This document shows positions 1 through 9,800 of a DNA stretch of 64,000 bases, one piece after another. Each line of letters begins with the position of its first letter. The first letter of the stretch is position 1. Below the pieces are notes generated by a model that saw only the letters and a list, made by a program, of their open reading frames with translations, had not been told where the DNA came from and did no database searches. The position numbers were made by a program, and so were the translations under genes. This stretch comes from Oreocharis arfaki. Lineage: Eukaryota; Chordata; Aves; Passeriformes; Paramythiidae. The stretch covers positions 890,974-954,973 of the forward strand of contig VZRR01009913.1 in NCBI GenBank assembly GCA_013398015.1. Reading direction: 5' to 3'.

Positions 1-211
1 TTCACAGTGATGCAGCTAGGAGTAAAACTGAGAAGAATTTTATCAGTTTTACAGTACCATTGTATCTGCTGAGACTGTGCTTTCATTAGATTTGCGAATA
101 CAGAGAATGCAGGAAAATTCATTGAGAAAACTGGGAACCTTTGAACTGTTTTGGTTTTCTTCTTCTCCAGTTAATCTTTTCTAACACCTTCTTTTCCCTA
201 TCCCTCTTTAG
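1..211 (+). other. CRTAP: CRTAP intron 1 (3' end)
   Basis: This is the tail of the intron before the first visible CRTAP exon. It ends in a pyrimidine-rich tract (tatccctctttag) with AG at 210-211. The upstream exon, which by comparison with the family should encode the signal peptide and about the first 155 residues, is outside the window. No other feature is visible here. Confidence 0.8.
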
Positions 212-361
212 GCTAATAATCTTCCAAAAGCTATTGCAGCAGCTCACACGTTTCTTCTGAAGCATCCGGATGATGAAATGATGCAAAGAAATATGGCCTA
301 CTATAAGAGCATACCTGATGCTGAGGAGCATATTAAAGACTTGGAGACAAAGCCATATGAG
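212..361 (+). CDS. CRTAP: CRTAP coding exon 2 (cartilage-associated protein)
   Basis: The exon is 150 bp, exactly 50 codons, phase 0 at both ends. The acceptor is tccctctttag|GCT and the donor is GAG|gtatgc. It reads from [14 protein letters not shown] to DLETKPYE without stops, and I recognise it as CRTAP. CRTAP is a soluble ER protein that forms the collagen prolyl 3-hydroxylation complex with P3H1 (LEPRE1) and cyclophilin B. It resembles the helical N-terminal part of the prolyl 3-hydroxylases but lacks their dioxygenase domain. The segment looks like a TPR-type helical hairpin: KAIAAAH, then [15 protein letters not shown]. The same pattern recurs in the exon at 4611-4756. The gene continues upstream outside the window. 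Confidence 0.95.
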
Positions 362-977
362 GTATGCTTTTTATTCATAAGAGTCTGCTCTTTTGGAACT
401 GTTCTATTGCTCCTCTTATTGGGTGAGATTCAGGGGTCTCATTTGCTTGTGTGTTCTCAGTTCTTAATCGCCTTCTTTCTGTCATCTCAGTCATCTTTGT
501 TCTGCCTTCTTGATGCCTTCAGTAACTCTCACCTCTCTTGCACCTCGTTGTTCCATAAATGAATCACAGCAAATCACAGACAGTGATGTACCTGAAAGCT
601 GCTACATGCAGATCACTACTGGTGCATGGTGCATGGTAATCCAAATTCATGTGTGCTGTAGTGGTACAGCTTAAAATATCTCAGACATTTGGCATTAAGA
701 TCCCATTGAAAATCTCTGTCACAACCTGCGCTTTAGGCTCACACCGTTAATTCTCTCCAGCAGGCTTTTCTTTTGGCTGGAAATGGAATTACATACTCTG
801 CTCTCTAGGAAATACCTGCTGAAACCCCTTAGTCTCCTGTGTTTGTTGTCCTCACATCACCTGGAGAGCGGCTCATACAGTCATCCAGAAATGTGGAGAC
901 ATCATTTACTGTATTTGAGTTTACACAACACTTCTCACGGGTCAGTTACTGCTGATTCATTCCTGCCAATTTCTCAG
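362..977 (+). other. CRTAP: CRTAP intron 2
   Basis: A 616-bp intron with donor gtatgc and acceptor ccaatttctcag. From an ATG at 783 the sequence is open in the frame of the next exon, so the last 65 codons of the intron would read directly into CRTAP exon 3 (see findings). No repeat or RNA gene is visible. Confidence 0.85.
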
Positions 978-1149
978 AATCTCTTTGTCAGGGCAGTGAG
1001 AGCGTACAATGGTGACAACTGGCGGACGTCCATCTCGGACATGGAACTGGCCCTTCCTGATTTCTTCAAAGCTTATGATGACTGCATAGCAGCCTGTGAA
1101 GGCTCCCGAGAGATCACAGATTTTAAAGACTTCTATCTTTCCATTGCAG
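978..1149 (+). CDS. CRTAP: CRTAP coding exon 3
   Basis: The exon is 172 bp, entering in phase 0 and leaving one base (G) for the next codon. The acceptor is ccaatttctcag|AAT and the donor is GCAG|gtgagt. It encodes [20 protein letters not shown] onward to [10 protein letters not shown], the most conserved stretch of CRTAP. It contains a CXXXC motif (C-I-A-A-C in DDCIAACEG), a signature of the leprecan/CRTAP helical domain, where four such motifs are usual; a second one lies in the next exon. The G left over at the end joins AT of exon 4 to make the Asp of SIA-D-HYIEV, which confirms the junction and shows that the 1288-1375 segment is skipped in the normal mRNA. Confidence 0.96.
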
Positions 1150-3547
1150 GTGAGTGGTTAGGGTACATAAAGGAAAGATGTCCTCAAGGTACGTAGGATT
1201 GGTTACCCAAGTCCTGTTCCTCAGTTTGAGCCGGTAGGAGTTTATTAGATTCACTGAAAACTGCTTGAATTCTGGTTTCCTTTTTAGCTCTCTTCAGTAA
1301 CATAAATGAGGTTTATCAAGAAATCAGAGCAGAGACCATTAACATGGAAGTTCTGTGTCAGAGTAACATAGATGTGTAAGTAACAGCAACTGCTCTAGCT
1401 GGGTAGCAGTCATCATCCAGCCAGGTCTCTTGACCACCATTTCAGTATCAGTTTGGCCACTTTTGAGGCTCAGTGAAATCAGCTTTGAAATCAGCTTTGT
1501 GGTTTGTATAGGTCTGATGATCTGGATCTCTTTTCTCATAAATATGACAACGTTCTGTAAGCTATTTTTAATCTTTCCTACATTAGAAAACTCCTACTAG
1601 GTAACATCTGTATTTTGTGCATGTAGCAAAAAAAAAAAATTCCATTGCTTTGCAAAGGAAAAGGGACATCAACTTTTTTGATTGTTGTCAAAATGGCACA
1701 TACACGTTTCCTTTCTCCAGTGCTCCGACAGCTCAGTGTTGTTGACAATATTTTTGTGGAGAACACCTGCATATTTCCTCAGTAGATTTAGAAATTCTCT
1801 TTCGTTTTTCATGTTTTTAAGTTGCCCTAAGGAAAAACATTCCAACTTTTTGTCCTAAAGACATAGTATGTCTTGGTGAGGGGAAACTTCGGCAAAGTAT
1901 GTTTATACATGAGCAGCTCCAGTTTCCCATGGTGTGCAGGTGGTATCCACCAGTACAGCTGACATGGAATAGCTACTGCAGGCTATTCCTCAAGCCTCGA
2001 CTTGCTCTGGGGCAAAGCAGGCAGGTACCTAGGACAGCAAATAAGGAGTGAAGGGCAAATCACAGGTGGTAAAGCAAGAAACACAGGCTTCTTTCCCCAG
2101 TGGGTCAGAGCCCTGACATCAGAACAATCCCCAAGCCTCTGTAAAGTGTAGTATCCATGCTCAGCTGTGATTGACCCTTATTGTCACCCTCCCTCTTCCT
2201 TCTTGGAAAGGAAGGACAATTCCCAGCAGTAGTGATGGGAAGGAAAGGTAGGAATTACTGCATGATGTCACCACGGCCATGTGCGTGCATTTCAAGTATT
2301 TTGCTCTTGAGATAAGAACATTAAAATTTATTTGCACTGCCCGGGCTGAACTGGGTTCGTGTTCCAGGGAGAGATATTCTGCCTCCAAGGGTCTGCAGAA
2401 AGCAGATGTAGCAGTAAGGGTTAAGCAGAAGTATTTGGGTCTTGCACTAGGTATGTATTTATCACTGAGCAGTGAGTTATGTTAGGAAGCCAGCTGCCCT
2501 CGTTGCCTGGGATCACTTCACTGAGGGACTCGCATCTCTGGCTTTAAGTGCTGGTTGGAATTGAACACTACTGTGTCTGGAGATTCCACTGCTCTTGTAA
2601 AAGATGGGTCTGGTAATTTCATTTCTCCAGTTATTTTTGATTAGCTTCAGCAGTTATTTTTAGTTAACCCCAGTGTTCTTCGTGTTAGGAGTTGTCACGG
2701 GTGAAAACTGTTCTTTTGTCTCGGTCAGAAATTTGCTGCACGAGGTTAGCTAACTTCTTTCACCTGCCAAATGTGGCTAACAGGGAGACTAAGGCTTTAA
2801 AATATTTATTTTCCATGCCATTGATGAATGTGATATATCCGGAAAATGCTTGAAACTTTTTGTTGGAAGGTTTTCTTGAAATGTATTTTCTTGAAGATAA
2901 AACCATAGGTAGTCCTATATTGCATTATAGCAAGCTTTTTTAGACAAGGTAAGCTTGTGAACTTACATGTTCCTGTCTGAAAGTTGTTCTGTGGTGAACA
3001 GCATATTCTCCTCTTTCTTCTCTCTTAGAACATCCGAACTCTGGGCCCAAAATGCAGCCATCTGTGGTTTATTTTGCAATCACCTGCTGTATCTGTCTGT
3101 GACACAGTCGTACCCAGCAGCATGGGGACCTTATTTGTGCAATAATGTAATGAAATTGCAGAGGCCTGCAAAATTTAAAAAAGGAAAGAAAGCATTGTTA
3201 AGTTCACAGCTAGGAAATAACGCAATTCTCTGTAATACTCCATTAAACCCACCACCACGTGCTGCCTGTAGGTGTCACTGAAACCTAAGTGCTCAGTTCT
3301 CTGGAATTTCAGCTTTGATGCCTTAAAAGTCAGCCATGGAGATTTTTATGGAAGGGCCTAATACCAACGCTTGAAGCGTAGTTCAGATGGAGTTGTAGAT
3401 TCTCAGTACTTACAAGCAGCAAGGTCCAGATGCACAGGACCCAGGAGAGCATTATAAGGCCAAATTTTAATGGGTGGCTGATGGGAGGGAATATAAGAAT
3501 TCACTCTGAGCTATCCATGTCCTTTGTCGCTGTTTTCTTCCTTCCAG
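1150..3547 (+). other. CRTAP: CRTAP intron 3
   Basis: A 2.4-kb intron with donor gtgagt and acceptor tcttccttccag. It is AT-rich with no recognisable transposon. Its only noteworthy content is an 88-bp exon-like segment at 1288-1375, described separately. Confidence 0.85.
1288..1375 (+). other. Candidate cryptic or poison exon inside CRTAP intron 3
   Basis: The segment has a strong pyrimidine tract and acceptor (tctggtttcctttttag) and a consensus donor (GATGT|gtaagt). It is open in the incoming CRTAP phase for 29 codons (ALFSNINEVYQEIRAETINM onward). It is 88 bp long, so inclusion would shift the frame of exon 4 and reach a TGA within about 15 codons, predicting nonsense-mediated decay. The CRTAP family sequence does not include these residues, so it is not part of the main transcript. 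An open stretch this short can occur by chance, so only the quality of the splice sites supports it. Confidence 0.3.
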
Positions 3548-3676
3548 ATCATTATATCGAAGTCCTTGCGTGCAAAGTGCAGTGTGAGAGCAATCTGACA
3601 CCCATTATAGGAGGCTTCGTGGTTGAAAAATTTGTGGCCACCATGTACCATTACTTGCAGTTTGCATATTATAAAT
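3548..3676 (+). CDS. CRTAP: CRTAP coding exon 4
   Basis: The exon is 129 bp (43 codons), entering and leaving in phase 1. The acceptor is ttccttccag|ATC and the donor is AAAT|gtaagt. With the G from exon 3 it reads [20 protein letters not shown] and on to [12 protein letters not shown]. It has the second visible CXXXC motif (C-K-V-Q-C) and the [16 protein letters not shown] helix typical of CRTAP. There is an NLT sequon followed by Pro, which usually lowers the chance of glycosylation. The final T joins TG of exon 5 to give Leu (YYK-L-NDMKN). Confidence 0.96.
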
Positions 3677-4610
3677 GTAAGTAGTGATTTATTGTGCTTA
3701 AATAACATTGATGCTGGATGATATGGGACAGATTCCATTCATAATCTTTTCCCTCTAGTTTTATGCTTTAGAATGTAAGTAGTGGCCTCCAGAATCTGCG
3801 TTTTAAACTGTTCTGGGACAGAGAATCTGAGCTTCCTGGTGTCTTTTGCTCCCTGTATCACTGTAGTTAACAGACATGGGACACAACTGCTTCCACAGAC
3901 AAGCCCACAGAGTATTTAATACTATTTGCTTTTTCCTGGTGGATTCGTATAATCCTGCTAGTATGGGGCTGAATGGGTTTTGAAGAGGGAGGGGACCACT
4001 TAACAGAAACTGTCGTGTTTGGTGCTCAGTGATGACATATTTGATAGGTAGGTTATTCAGTGAATTTTGTGGTTTCTTGAGGAGCTACTTGCACTATAAG
4101 GAACACGTGTAGCCCTTACAGCTGTTCCTGCAGGCTCCAATATCAAAGAGAACGCACGTCAGCTCTGTAGCATCAATCCGTTAATGACTTTAGTTTGTGC
4201 TGTTTGACTAGACACTTTATACCTTGACTCTTCCCTCTTTAGCAAACCCTAGTACAAAGAAGTGGGGAGGGGTTTAATACATTTTTGTATGTTTTTTAAA
4301 CAAATTCCCCAGTGCGTATCACCAAGCTGTGGGATGATACTGGGATACCTGGGAGGAACATCTGGTTAGGATTTTCACACAAAACCATCAGATGCTGATG
4401 ATGAATTGATATTTGAATCATGGGCTTGTGTGTTTCAGAACACAAAAATAGCATACCCTTTCTGGGGAGCAATTTTTTTTCTCTCTTTGCAGCTGGTGAG
4501 GAGGTAGAGTATGGGCTGTGTCTCCATCTGAGTTTTCCAGAGTTTAGATAATAGTAGGAATTTGTTCATTTACCTCACCTGGATTTTTTTGGTGTGTGTT
4601 TATTAATTAG
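3677..4610 (+). other. CRTAP: CRTAP intron 4
   Basis: A 934-bp intron with donor gtaagt. The acceptor is tttattaattag, which has a poor pyrimidine tract, although a T-rich run (ggatttttttggtgtgtgttt) lies just upstream. No other feature is visible. Confidence 0.85.
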
Positions 4611-4756
4611 TGAATGACATGAAGAATGCAGCTTCTTGTGCTGCTAGTTACCTCCTGTTTGATGAGAAAGATGAAGTGATGAAACAGAACATGGTCTATT
4701 ACCAGTACCACAAAGACAAATGGGGACTTAAAGAGGAGGATTTTCAGCCCAGATCG
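4611..4756 (+). CDS. CRTAP: CRTAP coding exon 5
   Basis: The exon is 146 bp, entering in phase 1 (T|TG = Leu) and ending on a full codon, TCG|gtacgt. It encodes [20 protein letters not shown] through EEDFQPRS. The pattern of helix, then [16 protein letters not shown], closely matches [15 protein letters not shown] in exon 2, consistent with repeated TPR-like helical hairpins in the leprecan/CRTAP fold. The acceptor (tattaattag) is weak, but the phase and the family sequence leave little doubt about the boundary. Confidence 0.95.
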
Positions 4757-6771
4757 GTACGTGAATTACCTAAAATGCCTTCTAGACACATTCAAATATT
4801 TATCCGAAACTCAGTGGGTCAGAGGTTGGGAAAATGTGGAATATCTGCTGGTTCTGGAGTCTGACACGTACTGTTTTATTAAAATCATATAGAAAGTTGT
4901 ACACAGAGGTGTAGTGTGTCATGTAAACAGTGAATGTCATTTTAGCTCTTCCCTTTCTGTTGAAATACACTACGATAGGGTATAATATATGATGAGAAGT
5001 AAACCCATGCTGGTACCTCTCTGTCACTTAGGCATATTTATATCTTTATGTACCTCTATAAGCAAAGCAGCTGGCCCCTGAAATCTCTGATGATGAAATT
5101 TCTGAGTGGCATTCAGGCTTTTGTGAATCATTATTTGCCAACACGCGGTTGCCCACTCGCTTGTTATTTCAGGTTCTGTGGGCATTGGAATGCGGCTGGA
5201 TATGGTAACTCCAGCTAAACTGACTTTCCACTTACTCCATTTAGAACATAGTTGGGTGGATGAGGATGAAAAAAGGCTCAGGACTGTACTGCATTTAATT
5301 ATCTAAATTTAAATGGGTGCTGCAAAGAAGACACCAGTTCATCCAGCAGCAATTATCATCTGGCTTTGGAAAACTATTTTAAAAATGGGTTTCCATGCTG
5401 TTCTTAAATTTCCGTGTCCAAAGAAATTTTGCAGCCTGGACTGTGACATCAAATTGGATTTTCCTACGTTTCTTGAAACCAGGATTTAAGTCACGCAGCT
5501 AAATTGTGACACCTCAGTTAGTGCTTAGGCATCAGTCATATGGGCTGTACAACTAGTTAATCATTAGCAATACACGTTGCACAAATTGAATTTAGTGCCT
5601 TCTGGTCATGCCTCTTAGAGCACACATTTTATTGGCACAGTGGGAACCCAGGCCTGCCCTGCAGGGCCAACCGAGAGAGAGGGCAGCAAAAATGCATTTG
5701 GTTGTTTCAGGCAGCAGCAAGTTTGAGCTCACGGGGGAAGGGGACTGCTCCTTTGTCACTGCTTTTGGGAACAGAACTGTGCTTTATAACCATATTGGAG
5801 ACAATGTGTAGTGGTGGTGAGAGTGAGGGGTAGCAGCAGTGTGAAACTGCAAACCGCAGACAGATTTGGCGTACGTGTGCGGGGAGGGCAGAACAAGGGC
5901 CCTACACATGCACTCTGAATGTTTCATTGATAACTTCTGTAGCTGGGCACTACAGATAATTTGATTTTTAAATACAAAATATTAAATGCACACAGCTTTA
6001 TTTTCTTGTACTTTGATCTAGGTAGCCATAAAGAGAAGTTGCTTGCTGTCCTAATCACTTGCCACGAAAATGCCTCTGGTTTATTTTCAAAAAGTGGTAA
6101 TGGGGTGAGAGCAACATTTGGCACTGTCACTAATCTTTAGATGTTCTTGTGAAAGAGGGAGTCTCCTGCTTTCTTCCCCCAAAGGAGTTCAACGGAATAA
6201 TCAAAGTAGATTACAGTTGATATACACAAAGATGAGAGTATGTCACTGAGCTACCCTGTGCTGTTCGGGCTCACAGCCAGGGAGCGAGAGGGACAGGTGA
6301 GTGACCTTGCAGAGCTTCCCTAGCCCAGGCTCAGGCTGGGCTGGTGAGTCATTATCATGCAAAACAGCTTAGTGTGTCTCTTTCCCAGAACTGCCTGTGC
6401 CATACGCCAGCACGAAAGGGAGACAGAGGCTTTCTCCTGTCCAAAGCCCACTGGAATGCAGGCACAGGCTGCTGCTCAGCCCTGGCAGTCTCATTCCTTA
6501 TTCTCAGGCTCGCCAGTGCTTTGAAACATGAGAAAGAGGAGAGTGCTTTGTTCTTACTGAGGGAGCCTGCTCTTAGGAAGATCCACAGAAGAGTTTGGAA
6601 TACGCTGTTTGCTGTTTTGCTATTCCCTTTCTCAAACACTACATACCCTGCCTGGGATCTACCTCTGCTAGGTCTGGGTCTGACTTCACTGGGATAGTTT
6701 CAGGTGGCATGTGATGATGCTCCCCTGTCTTGCTACCCTAAAATAACAGAAATTTTGGGGTTTTTTGTTAG
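4757..6771 (+). other. CRTAP: CRTAP intron 5
   Basis: A 2.0-kb intron with donor gtacgt and acceptor ggggttttttgttag. No recognisable repeat or RNA gene was found. The open frames around 6344-6697 occur on both strands of the same segment and have no family resemblance. Confidence 0.85.
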
Positions 6772-6855
6772 GAGGCAGTTCGATACCACAACATCACCAC
6801 ACTCCAGCTGGAAATATATGCATTTGCAAAGGAACATCTGATGGATGATGATGAG
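6772..6855 (+). CDS. CRTAP: CRTAP coding exon 6
   Basis: The exon is 84 bp (28 codons), phase 0 at both ends. The acceptor is ttttttgttag|GAG and the donor is GATGAG|gtgagt. It encodes [20 protein letters not shown] then EHLMDDDE, close to the CRTAP C-terminal region. The sequon N-I-T (YHNITT) is a plausible N-glycosylation site in the ER lumen and is at the position where mammalian CRTAP has one. The acidic DDDE run continues into the acidic C-terminus encoded by the last exon. Confidence 0.96.
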
Positions 6856-9800
6856 GTGAGTTTTCTAGAAATGAAATCATGGTCAAAAAAGCAACAATCA
6901 CGTTTAAAGTAAAGATGATACATAGCTGTAATTCCAGGATTTCACTAATATGGAAAAATCTTCTTGTAACCATGACCAATTTATAATAAATTTTTGTTCG
7001 GTAAGTGGAATATAAGAAGAAATCCAAAGAACATCACATACCATTCAGAAAAACACAGACAGAATTAACACAAAGTTAAATATATATGCACTGAGCCCAC
7101 AGAAAAAAAAAGAAAACACAGTTTTCAAGTTGTAACACCAGGGGGCAGAGAAATGGTGCATATATATTTAAACCAAATGTTTTTCTGGGTTTGGTGTTTT
7201 GGGGGGTGGGGAGGAGGATGGATTTTTTTTTTTCTGAAATGTTGTTTAAATTAGATTTAAAGATCCTTGTGATTTTGTCCAGAAGTAACCACCTAAATTG
7301 TAATTTTTGTCCAAAGGAAGTCTTGTTATCTGTTATTTTTTTCTGCTCTGTGGCTTTTTGGTCACCCAGTCATGCTTTTTAAATGGTTGGAATTCATGGT
7401 CAAATAACGTATAATGACTACTATTTACACTGGAAAATATGCAAGGGGGATTTTTTATTTTGGTGCAAGAAAAGTATTTAAATTGTTGAAAAGGCATTTC
7501 TTTTTCTTGCGCAGATGAAATTAAAGTATAATTCTTGGGAGTTTTTGGATTGCCTTTTGCTTTGTTTTTGGGGCCTTTCATTTAGAAGTTTAAAAAAATT
7601 CTTCAAATGATGAAATGTTGCTGGCATTGACAAATAAAGAGCTGTACTCAGTTATTACATGGTGCAAGGGTACCTGTAATGAGCACTTCTGAGGTCTTTT
7701 CTGGTTAGAAAAGATAAAGATGGTTTATGTTAAAAAATGAAATCACCTTTGCAATTTTTATGTTATCCAACACATAAGGAGAGAGAATATTTTATAGCAG
7801 AGAAGTAACATCTGTGCTGCCTTCAGTATTCCTGTGATCTGAAAACAACTTTATGTAAAATTCCACTGCAAGGTTACCAGACTTCAGGAAGACTTTCCAT
7901 TGTGATAAAACCCCCTGAATGACAGTTTAATAAGCTTGCTTTAAGGTTAAGCTTGCTTTAAGGTTAAGCTTAGATGAGGACTAGTCCATATGGATTTTCA
8001 TCAAGGTGTGAAATACATGAGCACTTTTTATATTTCCTTGTTGGTTTGTGCTTTGTCCATAATGTTTTCTTATGTTAGGCATCAACCTAACTTGTACTTC
8101 TTTCCTTCTATCCTATCTGCTGTCAAAACACAGGGATGAGTAATTAAGGAGGGGGTGAAGAAGTCCCTTTTGAGGACTTTCCCATACGTTGTTAGAAGAA
8201 GGAGTTATAGAAACAATCTTCATCCTCCAGCACTGTGTGTAGAATAAACAAGCATTCATTTGCTGGCATTCATTCCTGCAGCCTCTTTCACCAGGGCAAT
8301 TACAAATGACCTTGCAATCTGCAGGAGGGAGGTGCAGTGAAAACCTCAGTCAAACTTTTGGGCTGACAAGAAAGCCACATTACACTGGATTATATGTTTG
8401 GATTAAACAACCAAAATTACTGTGCCTGCTCATGCCACAGATATCCCCACCTCACACTCTCTTTGTATTAGGAAAATTACCATTCTCCTTCCCAGGAAAA
8501 AAGAGGAAGTGCTTCTGTTCTAGGGCTTAAAAACTTGAGAGGGATGGAGGCTGTCCATGTCTCTGGCCTGGCTCTGATTTTTGGTAGTGAACTCATAAAT
8601 CCCTGGCTACCAGAACTTGTCTTTGGCTGCAGGAGACTTACAGGGAGTGCAGACAGAGCAGGAATGGCACAAAGGTAAAACCACTACCTTGCAGTTTCTG
8701 CTCTATGGGCAGGACCTGGTAGTATAAGTGGCATTTTTTATTTTGTTTAATACTTCTTCTGGCACAGATAGAAGAGTTTGTTCCGTAGGAATGTCGAAAA
8801 CTGATGAAAACCCCAGATAAGGCATTACAGTAAAAACTTTATTAAAAATTGTTAAGGATGGAGGCAAGCTCTCTTCTGAGTGCACTCTGCTTATTTAAAC
8901 CATGTGCTTCTTGGGCCAAAGGCCATACCTTCTGTGAGTTTCTGTCGTCCTTGTTTGCTGTCTGTGAAGTTGCTTGTGGGCCAGTGAGATAGCCCACAAT
9001 GTTCTTTTTTCCTTGACGGAAGCAAAATGATTGATGTGGCGAAAGGATCCCTTCCTATGTGAGTGTCATTATTTTCAAGTGGAGAATCTCATTTTATTCA
9101 GACTCACCTTATTCAGACTATTCTCACTGCTCCCATATCCCAGACCATCCACATGTCTTTCTATATCCTGTTAGCGAAGCGAGTGAAAACCTGTGGCTTC
9201 TTCAGGAATACATAGCAGTAATTGCAGAGGCTGGGACAGGCAGTAATGATTTTTGTATATGTTACTACAAGAAATACTGTTCAGCTTGTGTTACTTTATT
9301 AATGTTTTTCCACAAGGAAATGAAAAACTCCTAATTCAAACATTTAACACAGTAGAGCTGACAGAATATTAGCGCCAACTCGCTACAAATTACTTTTAAG
9401 AAAAAGTAATTATTCTTAAATATCCTTGCAGTTTTCCACAGGGAAATCAAAAGAACATTACAATGTTGTCATCTTCATTGGCCACAGACGGGCAAGCTTC
9501 TTGATTTCTGTTCAGATGTGTAACGCATCAAGGCTATCATGGATACTGCTCCTGGTACTGCACAGATTTAAGTAGCAAGCTGAAATGCTGTTGAGAGCCA
9601 GACGCTCAGCTAGTGTAGATGTAACTTCAGCACCATACTAATTGTATGAGACGTGTTTTTGGCCCATAAAATCAGTGCTCCTATGGAACGTTTTTTGAGG
9701 GGGATAGCTACTTAGCTGCTCTAAATTACATAAGAACCACAAGTATTTGGCGGGGATGGGCCTACAATGTGATTTTTCTTTCAGTACTTAATCAGTAGGT

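Noticed and set aside
6344..6697. Overlapping 117-codon and 94-codon frames on opposite strands in CRTAP intron 5
   Set aside because: They lie between two well-defined CRTAP exons, have no family resemblance, and arise from a locally GC-richer patch.
7190..7218. G-rich run as a G-quadruplex
   Set aside because: Only two or three G runs of three or more are present with irregular spacing, below the usual four-run pattern.
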